From: Gammaproteobacteria bacterium
GTDB lineage: Bacteria > Pseudomonadota > Gammaproteobacteria > Chromatiales > Chromatiaceae
Length of the DNA: 21,657 nucleotides
Assembly: GCA_015767355.1 (NCBI GenBank)
Contig: JADWMH010000009.1
Coordinates: 1-21,657, forward strand
Direction of reading: 5' to 3'
Part shown: piece after piece, positions 14,078-21,657 of the stretch
How positions within the stretch are numbered: the stretch's first letter is position 1
Layout of the letters: each line of letters begins with the position of its first letter
Position numbers and translations under genes: made by a program
The notes under the pieces: model-generated
The model's input: only the letters and a program-made list of their open reading frames with translations
Told to the model about the DNA's origin: nothing
Database searches by the model: none

Positions 14078-15837
14078 CACATACTCTCGGGCGCAGAGAC
14101 GCCTAATAGGGCAAGGCCATTTTTCAACACCTGCCGTGTGGAGCGTATCAGCTTGATGCGCGCATCACGCAGCGCATCATCATCGACAAGGAAAGGGTGG
14201 GCATTGTAGTAGGTGTGAAAATCGTTGGCAAGATCACGCACATAGTGGCACAACTGGTGCGGTTCATGCTTCATCGCGGCAGCATGAAGCACTTCAGGAT
14301 AACGGGAGAGCGTGGTCAGCAGCCGCTCTTCATGTGAAGTTGTCAACAACCCCAGGTTTTGATCCCCCGCTGTCGGAGTCACATCCAGCCTCTTCTCCTG
14401 CGCCTGGCGCAGCACCGCACAGATGCGCGCATGCGCATACTGCACATAGTAGACCGGATTATCCGAAGATTGCGATTTGGCCAGCTCCAGATCAAAATCG
14501 AGATGCTGCTCCGCCTTGCGCATCACATAGAAGAAGCGCGCCGCATCGCGGCCAACCTCCTTGCGCAGCTGACGAATAGTGACAAACTCCCCCGAACGGG
14601 TCGACATCTGCACTTTTTCACCGCCACGATAGAGGATCGCAAACTGCACCAATATTACTTCCAGCTGCTCCGGATTACGTCCCAACGCCTGCAGCGAACC
14701 CTTGATACGGGGAACATATCCGTGATGATCAGCCCCCCAGACATCGATGACCCGGTCGAAACCACGCTCGAATTTTTCCATGTGGTAGGCAATATCAGAG
14801 GCGAAATAGGTCGTCTGGCCGTTGTCACGCACCACCACCCTGTCCTTCCCATCACCAAAATCGGACGAACGAAACCACAAGGCGCCGCTCTTCTCATAGA
14901 TATGACCGCCCTGCTGCAGCTGTTCGATGGCGCGGCTCACGGCTCCGGATTCAACCAGGGATCGTTCCGAAAACCAGCTCTGGTAGTTGATACCGAATTT
15001 TTCCAGATCGTCACGAATATCATCGAGGATTACCGTCAAAGCCCGCTGAAAAACGACCTCATAATCGTTGCTGCCAAGCAAAATTTTTGCCTTGAGAATC
15101 AGCGCGTCGATATGCGCCTCTTTATCCCCACCGGCAGGCTCATCTGCACAAACGCCTTCAAACACGGATGCAGACGAGTGGCGATACTCGTCACCATGTT
15201 CACGATGCAGCGCAGCGGCGATATCCCAGACGTAATCTCCCTTGTAACCATTGGCCGGAAAAGTCAGCTCCTCTCCTGCAAGTTCGAGATAGCGCAGCCA
15301 CACCGAGGCCGCCAGAATGTCCATCTGGCGTCCTGCATCATTGACATAGTATTCACTGTGGACATCGAAGCCTATCGCCTGCAGCAGATTGGCGACGGTT
15401 GCTCCGATAGCAGCGCCTCGCCCGTGTCCCACATGCAAAGGACCGGTCGGATTTGCCGAGACAAATTCAACCTGCACTTTTTTTCCGGATCCCGCATCGG
15501 AACGGCCAAACTCATCACCCTGCTGCAATATTTGCGGCACGACCTGAAAGCCGGCCGAGGCCGCAAGATAGAAGTTGATGAACCCCGGCCCGGCAATTTC
15601 AACCTTGTCAATCAAACCGGAATCAGGGAGAGCTGCAATAATCTTACCAGCCAGATCACGCGGATTGCTTTTCGCCTGCTTGCACAACACCATCGCCACA
15701 TTGGAGGCAAAATCGCCGTGACCGGAGTCGCGGGTGCGTTCGACCATCGCCTCTATATGGAGATCAGAGGGCAGCACCGCCTCGCTCTTCAGCCGATCAA
15801 GCGCCTGCTGAATGATTTTCTGGATTTCATTTTTCAT
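14077..15837 (-). CDS. argS: arginyl-tRNA synthetase
   Basis: A class I aminoacyl-tRNA synthetase charging tRNA-Arg. The 586 residues match the family (577 in E. coli). The N-terminal additional domain (1 to ~95) precedes the catalytic core with SANPTGPLHVGHGRGA (HIGH motif His135-Val-Gly-His138), the VNDAGRQMD segment, DVWGADHHGYVPRIK and GGEKVQMSTRSGEFVT in the KMSKS position, which is degenerate in most ArgRS. The C-terminal anticodon-binding helices contain VYYVQYAHARI and the DFHTYYNAHP motif. It is co-transcribed with the SPOR gene. An open frame of 506 codons on the opposite strand is a shadow. Confidence 0.97.
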   Translation of the reverse strand: MKNEIQKIIQQALDRLKSEAVLPSDLHIEAMVERTRDSGHGDFASNVAMVLCKQAKSNPRDLAGKIIAALPDSGLIDKVEIAGPGFINFYLAASAGFQVVPQILQQGDEFGRSDAGSGKKVQVEFVSANPTGPLHVGHGRGAAIGATVANLLQAIGFDVHSEYYVNDAGRQMDILAASVWLRYLELAGEELTFPANGYKGDYVWDIAAALHREHGDEYRHSSASVFEGVCADEPAGGDKEAHIDALILKAKILLGSNDYEVVFQRALTVILDDIRDDLEKFGINYQSWFSERSLVESGAVSRAIEQLQQGGHIYEKSGALWFRSSDFGDGKDRVVVRDNGQTTYFASDIAYHMEKFERGFDRVIDVWGADHHGYVPRIKGSLQALGRNPEQLEVILVQFAILYRGGEKVQMSTRSGEFVTIRQLRKEVGRDAARFFYVMRKAEQHLDFDLELAKSQSSDNPVYYVQYAHARICAVLRQAQEKRLDVTPTAGDQNLGLLTTSHEERLLTTLSRYPEVLHAAAMKHEPHQLCHYVRDLANDFHTYYNAHPFLVDDDALRDARIKLIRSTRQVLKNGLALLGVSAPESM

Positions 15838-16111
15838 CGTTATGGAACTCTAACACCGATTATTTTTATTGCATGGTGAAGGATATTCAGATCATCTCGA
15901 AAACCACATGTATCGTTAGAGTCTGCGCAGTGATTAAAATGTTACAAACATCCTTTTTGTATGAGAATGATGCTATTGCAATTGAATGGATAACAGACAA
16001 GCATAACGGATATGATGCCTAATATGCAAAAAAAGACCCGCAATGGTTACCTCTTTTCCGCTGGTGCGGTATGCTTGTCCGAATCAGATAAATGAAGCGA
16101 ATGATTCAATC

Positions 16112-18643
16112 ATGGAATCGAACTACGAACCCTCCGGTATCGAAAAGCTGGCGCAGCAATACTGGGATGAGCAGCAGACTTTCAAGGCTGTAGAAGATCC
16201 GCAGCGGGAGAAATTCTACTGCCTGGCGATGTTTCCCTACCCCTCCGGAAAACTGCACATGGGGCATGTGCGCAACTACACCATCGGTGATGTCATTGCA
16301 CGTCATCAGCGCATGCTCGGAAAAAACGTGCTGCAGCCAATGGGCTGGGACGCCTTTGGCCTTCCCGCCGAAAACGCCGCCATTAAAAATGACAGGCCGC
16401 CGGCAGAGTGGACCTACGCCAACATCGATGAGATGCGTTCACAGCTGCAGCAGCTGGGTTTCGGCTACGACTGGGATCGGGAACTGGCAACCTGCGACCC
16501 CGACTACTACAAGTGGGAGCAGTGGCTCTTTACCCGTCTGATGGAGAAAGGCCTGGCCTACAAAAAACGCGCTACGGTCAACTGGGATCCGGTCGATCAC
16601 ACCGTTCTGGCAAACGAGCAGGTGATTAACGGCAAGGGCTGGCGCTCTGGCGCCAAAGTCGAGAAGCGCGACATCGAACAGTGGTTTATACGCATCACCG
16701 ACTATGCCCAGGAACTGCACGACTCCATCGACCAGCTTGATGGCTGGCCGGAAGCAGTACGCACCATGCAGCGCAACTGGATCGGCCGCTCACAAGGGGT
16801 GGAGATGGGGTTTGGTCTCGAAGACTCCGCTGAAACCCTCACTATCTATACGACGCGCCCCGACACCCTCATGGGAGTCACCTATGTTGCCGTGGCGGCA
16901 GAGCATCCACTGGCTCAACAGGCAGCTGCGGACAACCCCGCACTGACAGCCTTTATTGACGAGTGCAAGCAGGGAGGCGTCAGCGAGGCCGAAGTGGAAA
17001 CCATGGAGAAGAAGGGGATGGCGCTTGGAGTCAATGCGTTGCATCCTGTCACTGGTGAAGCCATTCCTCTCTATACCGCTAACTTTGTACTCATGAGCTA
17101 TGGCTCCGGCGCTGTCATGGCTGTACCTGCGCATGACCAGCGCGACTGGGAGTTTGCTCACAAATACAGTATCGACATCAAACAGGTGGTCTTCCCTGCC
17201 GACAACAGTAACTGCGGCGTCGAAGAGTGCGCCTATGTGGAGAGAGGGATCTTGAAAAACTCGGGCGAGTTCGATGGACTTACCTCCGCTTCAGCTTTTG
17301 ATGCTATCGCCGACTGGCTCGAGCAGCGAGGCAAAGGAGGAGCCAAAACCAATTTCCGCCTGCGTGACTGGGGCGTCTCACGCCAGCGTTACTGGGGCTG
17401 TCCGATCCCCATCATCAACCATGCAGATGGCGACTCGGTCGCCGCCAGTGAATTTCCGGTAAGACTGCCTGAAGACGTACATGTCGATGGAACAGGCTCG
17501 CCACTGAAAAAAATGCCGCAGTTTTACGACCTCGGCAATGGCGATCGACGTGAAACAGACACCTTCGACACCTTTGTCGAATCGAGCTGGTACTTTGCCC
17601 GTTACTGCTCTTATGACAACGATGCTGCGATGCTGGATGAACGCGCCAACTACTGGCTGCCTGTTGACCAGTATGTCGGCGGCATCGAACACGCGGTGCT
17701 GCACCTGCTGTATGCGCGTTTCTTCAACAAGCTGATGCGCGACGAGGGACTGCTGCAGCACGACGAACCGTTCACCAACCTGCTGACCCAGGGCATGGTG
17801 ATTGCCGAGACTTACTTCCGCAGCAACGAGGATGGCTCCAAAGAGTGGTTCAATCCGGCGGATGTGCAGCCTGACGGCGACACTTTTATCCTGAAGTCCG
17901 ATGCAGAGCCGGTGATTTTCGGTGGCATCGAAAAGATGTCCAAATCGAAAAACAATGGCGTTGACCCGCAGCACCTGATCGACCGCTACGGCGCTGATAC
18001 AGTGCGTCTCTACACCATGTTTACAGCACCGCCGGAGCAGTCGCTGGAGTGGTCGGATGAAGGTGTCGAGGGCGCATATCGCTTTCTGCGCCGCCTGTGG
18101 ACGCTGGCACACAAGCATTCCGAAATTATACGTACCACCGGGATAGAAGAGAGATACAGTGAAGCTTCCCGGGATATCCGCCGTGACCTCCACAGCGTTC
18201 TGAAAAAGGCGTTGTTTGATTACGAGAGGCAGCAATTCAACACCGTTGTTTCAGCCTGTATGACCCTGGTCAACTCTCTCTACAAGAGTGAGGACGCCCC
18301 GGTGTTGCGCGAAGGCGTCGGCATCGTGCTGCAGCTGCTTGCCCCGATAGCACCTCACATGACCCATTATCTGTGGAGGGAGCTCGAGTATGGCAGTGAT
18401 ATTCTGACAGCCGGATGGCCGCAGGTCGATGAAGAGGCGCTGATACAGCAGCACATCGAATATGTGGCGCAAGTCAACGGCAAGGTGCGCTCAAAAATCC
18501 AGGTTCCCGCAGATGCAGATCAGTCAATGATCGAAACCCTGGCACTGCAGAATGAGAATGTGAAAAAGTTTATTGGTGATGCGCAGGTGCGTAAAATCAT
18601 CATCGTACCCGGTAAACTGATCAATATCGTTGCACCAGGCTGA
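16112..18643 (+). CDS. leuS: leucyl-tRNA synthetase
   Basis: A class I synthetase charging tRNA-Leu. It has 843 residues (E. coli 860). Motifs: FPYPSGKLHMGHVRNY with His49-Met-Gly-His52, GWDAFGLPAENAA, the connective editing domain (~residues 220-410; IYTTRPDTLMGVTYV, then MAVPAHDQRDWEFA with the editing aspartate), LRDWGVSRQRYWGCPIP and KMSKSKNNGVD beginning at Lys608. The ATG at 16112 agrees with the usual MxxxYxPxxIE start; the frame is open for 23 codons upstream, but that stretch is not conserved in type. Spacing from the divergent argS is 274 bases, where I see no clear promoter. lptE and holA follow. Confidence 0.97.
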   Translation: MESNYEPSGIEKLAQQYWDEQQTFKAVEDPQREKFYCLAMFPYPSGKLHMGHVRNYTIGDVIARHQRMLGKNVLQPMGWDAFGLPAENAAIKNDRPPAEWTYANIDEMRSQLQQLGFGYDWDRELATCDPDYYKWEQWLFTRLMEKGLAYKKRATVNWDPVDHTVLANEQVINGKGWRSGAKVEKRDIEQWFIRITDYAQELHDSIDQLDGWPEAVRTMQRNWIGRSQGVEMGFGLEDSAETLTIYTTRPDTLMGVTYVAVAAEHPLAQQAAADNPALTAFIDECKQGGVSEAEVETMEKKGMALGVNALHPVTGEAIPLYTANFVLMSYGSGAVMAVPAHDQRDWEFAHKYSIDIKQVVFPADNSNCGVEECAYVERGILKNSGEFDGLTSASAFDAIADWLEQRGKGGAKTNFRLRDWGVSRQRYWGCPIPIINHADGDSVAASEFPVRLPEDVHVDGTGSPLKKMPQFYDLGNGDRRETDTFDTFVESSWYFARYCSYDNDAAMLDERANYWLPVDQYVGGIEHAVLHLLYARFFNKLMRDEGLLQHDEPFTNLLTQGMVIAETYFRSNEDGSKEWFNPADVQPDGDTFILKSDAEPVIFGGIEKMSKSKNNGVDPQHLIDRYGADTVRLYTMFTAPPEQSLEWSDEGVEGAYRFLRRLWTLAHKHSEIIRTTGIEERYSEASRDIRRDLHSVLKKALFDYERQQFNTVVSACMTLVNSLYKSEDAPVLREGVGIVLQLLAPIAPHMTHYLWRELEYGSDILTAGWPQVDEEALIQQHIEYVAQVNGKVRSKIQVPADADQSMIETLALQNENVKKFIGDAQVRKIIIVPGKLINIVAPG

Positions 18644-18703
18644 GCACTAGTAATTTTGGAGTAGCTAACATCTTCACAAAAGAATCAAATTTTCACAATA
18701 ACT

Positions 18704-18806
18704 CTCGCAAAGGCGCTAAACTCGCCAAGAAAAACACTTTGCGTTCTTGGCCTACCATGGATGTCAGGGGCGTGAGCAGGACGCGGAAGCTTTGCGTCCT
18801 GGCGAG
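18704..18806. repeat. nested repeats: CTCGC-type palindrome interrupted by a CATCC-core element
   Basis: Outer imperfect arms at 18704-18720 (CTCGCAAAGGCGCTAAA) and 18790-18806 (CTTTGCGTCCTGGCGAG) pair over most bases. Inside, GCCAAGAA (18724-18731) and TTCTTGGC (18744-18751) form a second stem. Between them, 18755-18790 read on the minus strand as GCTTCCGCGTCCTGC ... ACATCCATGG, similar to plus-strand 4176-4216. One repeat type seems inserted in another, within the leuS-lptE gap (220 bases). Confidence 0.6.
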
Positions 18807-18863
18807 AAACAAGGATTTATTTCATGCTTAATCACTCTAAAATTTGCTCTCGCTAGAGATCAC

Positions 18864-19367
18864 ATGAGAAACGTTATCAATAAACGCCTCCTCCTGCTGA
18901 GCATGCTAATCCTGTTGCTGAGCGGCTGCGGCTTTCATCTGCGCAACGCCCAGCCACTGCCGGAGCATCTCAATCCGCTCTATATTCAAGGATTGGAGCA
19001 GTATGACCAGCTCAACAGAACCCTGCGTGATACTTTTCTCTCTGCGGATGTACGCCTGATACGGAACAAATCCGAGGCCGCCTCGATCCTCACAGTCAGA
19101 GATCATGGTCAGTCTCGCCAGGTGACCACTGTCGATAGCCGCGGCAAGGCGACAGAGTATACGTTGACGCGAAAACTAACTGTCAAACTGACCAATAGAG
19201 ATGGCAAGGTGCTCATGGATGAACGTACGGTCGGCGTGCAGCGCGACTGGATCGATGTCGGCAAAGATGGTCTGGCAGGGCGCGTCGAAGAGAGTCAGCT
19301 GCAGCAGAATATGCGCCGGGATCTCTCTCTCTCGATTCTGCGTGTGCTCGGCTACGCTCTGCAATGA
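18864..19367 (+). CDS. lptE: LPS-assembly lipoprotein LptE
   Basis: An outer-membrane lipoprotein that plugs the LptD beta-barrel and helps deliver LPS to the cell surface. The 167 residues begin with a lipoprotein signal ending in the lipobox LLLSGC (lipidated Cys22), followed by GFHLRNAQPLP, a typical LptE start. The body has alternating strands (TEYTLTRKLTVKLTNRDGK) and ends in amphipathic QNMRRDLSLSILRVLGYAL. The ATG at 18864 gives a proper signal peptide; the longer open frame from 18747 crosses the repeat and is rejected. The stop overlaps the holA start (ATGA, 19364-19367), as in the conserved leuS-lptE-holA arrangement. Confidence 0.92.
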   Translation: MRNVINKRLLLLSMLILLLSGCGFHLRNAQPLPEHLNPLYIQGLEQYDQLNRTLRDTFLSADVRLIRNKSEAASILTVRDHGQSRQVTTVDSRGKATEYTLTRKLTVKLTNRDGKVLMDERTVGVQRDWIDVGKDGLAGRVEESQLQQNMRRDLSLSILRVLGYALQ

Positions 19368-20368
19368 AGATCCGTCCCGATCAACTGCACAGTCACCTGC
19401 AGCAGGGCATCGCTCCGGTCTATCTGCTGAGTGGTGACGAGCCGCAGCAACTCCTCGAATGCGGCGACGCCATTCGCCACTCTGCGCGCAGCCACGGCTA
19501 TGACGAACGCCAGGTCATGGAGGCTGTCACTCACTTCGACTGGGGCAGTCTTGCAGCCGAAGCAGCGAGTTTGTCGCTGTTTGCGCAGCGCCGTATCCTG
19601 GAGCTGCGCATCCCTTCCGGAAAACCAGGCAGGGAGGGCGCCAAAGCGATCACGGATTACCTGGTCACTCCCCCGGAAGACACCCTGCTGCTGATCATCC
19701 TGCCCAAGCTGGAGGGAAGCCAGAAAAACAGCAAATGGTTCAAAACCATCGACCAGTCTGGCGTCGTGATCCAGGTATGGCCGGTGAAGGCGGCGGAGCT
19801 GCCCCGATGGATTCAAAACCGTGCGCAACACCATGGTTTGCAGCTGAGTCGGGAGTCTATCCAGTTCCTGGCGCAGCAGACCGAAGGCAACCTGATAGCT
19901 GCCGACCAGGAGATCGAAAAGCTGCGCATCACCCATGGCGTCGGCAATATCACATTGCAAGAGGTGGTCGCCTCTGCTTCCGGCAGCGCCCACTTTACTA
20001 TTTTCGAGCTGATGGATGCCGCCCTGGCAGGAGAGACTGCAAGGGCACTGAAGATGATCCGCACCCTCAAAGCCGAAGGCACTCCCGAGCCAGTGGTGCT
20101 CTGGTCTGTAGCGCGAGAAGTGCGTCTTGCCGCCAGTGTTGCCGAAGCCCTCAGCCGCAGAGAACCGCCTGCAGCTGTATTCAAACGGCAGAAGCCTCCT
20201 CTCTGGCAAAGCCGTCAACAACTGCTCACCAGCGGCGCACGCAGGCTTCCTCTACAGCGCTGGTACGGGCTGATCAGGAAGCTTGCCGAGGCCGACCAGG
20301 CAATTAAAAGCAGCGGCGATCCCTGGATCGTGATGGAAAAGATCCTGCTGGGAATGCGCAGAGCATAG
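19364..20368 (+). CDS. holA: DNA polymerase III delta subunit
   Basis: Part of the clamp-loader complex; delta opens the beta sliding clamp. The 334 residues match the family (343 in E. coli). The N-terminal domain begins MKIRPDQLHSHLQQGIAPVY then LLSGDEP, followed by SLFAQRRILELRIPSGKPG, the central helical part with LAQQTEGNLIAADQEIEKL (a hallmark of HolA) and the C-terminal collar region (PEPVVLWSVAREVR, then LADQAIK-like EADQAIKSSGDPW). It is coupled to lptE by a four-base overlap. nadD, the usual next gene, is absent; a cation antiporter follows instead. Confidence 0.95.
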   Translation: MKIRPDQLHSHLQQGIAPVYLLSGDEPQQLLECGDAIRHSARSHGYDERQVMEAVTHFDWGSLAAEAASLSLFAQRRILELRIPSGKPGREGAKAITDYLVTPPEDTLLLIILPKLEGSQKNSKWFKTIDQSGVVIQVWPVKAAELPRWIQNRAQHHGLQLSRESIQFLAQQTEGNLIAADQEIEKLRITHGVGNITLQEVVASASGSAHFTIFELMDAALAGETARALKMIRTLKAEGTPEPVVLWSVAREVRLAASVAEALSRREPPAAVFKRQKPPLWQSRQQLLTSGARRLPLQRWYGLIRKLAEADQAIKSSGDPWIVMEKILLGMRRA

Positions 20369-20401
20369 GAGCACCACATCTCTACTGCAGTCAGCCATCC
20401 G

Positions 20402-21657
20402 ATGATCATGCATAACGACCCGATAGCTCCGGTTATCTTCGGCGTCACGCTGATCCTGATCGCAGCATTGATCGGCCGCTACAGCGCACGCTATCTCAAC
20501 CAGCCGACGGTATTGGGCGAACTCCTGATGGGTGTAGTGGTCGGGAATCTGCTCTATCTGTTCGGCTATGACCTGATTATCATCCTGCGTGAAGGCATCG
20601 CCTGCACCAATATTGTACAGATCGTGCTATCAGGAACACCAGTTTCCGAAACAATCTCTTCAATCATGGAGCCGGAAACAGCCGCGCTCTTTCTTGAGAT
20701 CGCACGCGGCCCTCATGGCCAGGAGTACCTATCCATTGCCCAGGCTGTCGATATCTTCTCCCGTTACGGGGTCATATTCCTGCTGTTCCACGTGGGTCTG
20801 AATACCTGTGTAGCAGAACTCAAACAGGTCGGCATCAACGCCATACGGGTTGCACTGATTGGGGTGCTGCTGCCATTCTCCCTGGGTTTCATGGTGACCT
20901 GGTGGCTTACCCCCGATGCTTCGCATGCGATGCATATGTTTCTGGGCGCCACACTTGGCGCCACCAGCATCGGCATCACTGCCCGTGTACTCCAGGATAT
21001 AAACAAGGAAAACACCAAGGAGTCCCATGTGATTCTCGGTGCAGCCGTGATGGATGATGTGCTCGGATTGGTGATGCTCTCTATTGTTTCCGGAATCGTG
21101 GTTACCGGCAGCATGGAAATTAACAGCATCTTCCATACAATCCTGCTTGCGACCCTCTTCATCAGCTGCACACTGCTGCTTGGCCCATATATCATTCGCC
21201 TGCTGATTCGCCTGCTCTCCAAACTGGATGTCATGGAAGCGAAACTCTTTATCTCTTTTGTCTTTGTCATGCTGCTGGCATGGTTTGCCAACCTTGCTGG
21301 ACTCGCTACCATTATTGGCGCATTTGCCGCAGGGCTGCTGCTTCATGAAAAGCATTTCACTGCGTGGGGAGGAAGCCACCGTCGTCACAAATATTCAATC
21401 AAGGAGCTGTTCGCCCCACTGGAGAGCATACTGGCACCGATCTTTTTTGTATTGATGGGAATTCAGGTTAAGCTGGAGACTTTCCTCGACTGGAATGTCG
21501 TCTTCCTGGCATCAGGTCTGCTCATCGCAGCCATTGCCGGCAAGGTGATTTCAGGCCTCGGTGCAGGAAAGCAGCTCAACCGCCTCTCCATTGGCGTGGG
21601 CATGATGCCGCGTGGTGAAGTCGGCCTCGTTTTCGCCGCGATCGGCAAGACCCTTGG
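20402..21657 (+). CDS. CPA2-type cation/proton antiporter, 3' end outside window
   Basis: An open frame of 418 codons runs to the end of the window. It encodes a polytopic inner-membrane protein: APVIFGVTLILIAALIGRYS, then QPTVLGELLMGVVVGNLL (the conserved Q-P-x-V-x-G-E-L-x-x-G near the N-terminus), the SRYGVIFLLFHVGLNT segment, LGATLGATSIGITARVL, and Asp218-Asp219 in AAVMDDVLGL, the ion-binding aspartate pair of CPA2 transporters. Further helices include SILAPIFFVLMGIQV and MMPRGEVGLVFAAIG. It should exchange Na+ or K+ for protons. Starts at 20402 or 20408 lack a ribosome-binding site; GGAG at 20368-20371 is 6 bases before an in-frame ATC at 20378. A segment around residues 58-105 is polar and may be a loop insertion. 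Whether a TrkA-type domain follows is not visible. Confidence 0.88.
   Translation, partial: MIMHNDPIAPVIFGVTLILIAALIGRYSARYLNQPTVLGELLMGVVVGNLLYLFGYDLIIILREGIACTNIVQIVLSGTPVSETISSIMEPETAALFLEIARGPHGQEYLSIAQAVDIFSRYGVIFLLFHVGLNTCVAELKQVGINAIRVALIGVLLPFSLGFMVTWWLTPDASHAMHMFLGATLGATSIGITARVLQDINKENTKESHVILGAAVMDDVLGLVMLSIVSGIVVTGSMEINSIFHTILLATLFISCTLLLGPYIIRLLIRLLSKLDVMEAKLFISFVFVMLLAWFANLAGLATIIGAFAAGLLLHEKHFTAWGGSHRRHKYSIKELFAPLESILAPIFFVLMGIQVKLETFLDWNVVFLASGLLIAAIAGKVISGLGAGKQLNRLSIGVGMMPRGEVGLVFAAIGKTL

Noticed and set aside
14359..15879. 506-codon open frame on the plus strand opposite argS
   Set aside because: It lies wholly over argS, whose motifs are unmistakable; the antisense translation shows no domain, and long antisense frames arise from codon bias.
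15838..16111. Promoter pair for divergent argS and leuS
   Set aside because: Several TATGAT/TATGAG-like hexamers exist, but none has an acceptable -35 at 16-18 bases.
18747..18863. 39-codon N-terminal extension of lptE
   Set aside because: It crosses a palindromic repeat and would bury the lipoprotein signal peptide.

Overview
The window looks like chromosome of a free-living gammaproteobacterium. The evidence is gene order: dusB-fis-purH, leuS-lptE-holA and argS followed by an FtsN-like SPOR gene are all typical gammaproteobacterial neighbourhoods, and Fis itself is largely confined to that group. LPS-assembly and LpxA-type genes show a Gram-negative envelope. A remnant of an octahaem tetrathionate-reductase-family cytochrome hints at an ancestor with sulfur or anaerobic respiratory chemistry; the exact lineage (Chromatiales-like?) is inference only.

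Layout. 1-284 (-): start of a secreted MlaC-like protein. 422-4081 (+): dusB, fis, purH and an LpxA-like acyltransferase, closely packed. 4082-5350: a degraded region with hairpin repeats, a decayed octahaem cytochrome c joined to the tail of a cytochrome b, and an inverted repeat. 5411-7843 (-): malic enzyme, an unknown secreted two-cysteine protein and a TlpA-like thioredoxin. 7877-8189 (-): rpmE with a clear promoter and terminator. 8297-9867 (-): ilvE and a DUF3426 membrane protein. 10133-11866 (-): a CLC-family anion transporter. 12138-12879 (+): a FitAB-type toxin-antitoxin operon with a near-consensus promoter and palindromes. 12880-13363: accessory sequence containing a 46-codon stub of a NYN-domain gene. 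13364-15837 (-): argS and an FtsN-like SPOR gene. 16112-20368 (+): leuS, lptE, holA. 20402-end (+): a CPA2-type cation/proton antiporter running off the window.

Most of the window is housekeeping: tRNA modification and charging, purine synthesis, branched-chain amino acid synthesis, replication, division and outer-membrane assembly. Novelty is concentrated in the gaps. At least three kinds of dispersed palindromic repeat occur, one apparently nested in another; two genes are visibly in decay; and the LpxA-like protein and the CLC transporter keep their family folds but differ at functionally important positions. I did not find a convincing new multi-gene system. The best candidates for follow-up are the purH-linked LpxA paralogue, the CATCC-core hairpin family, and the TlpA/unknown secreted protein pair.
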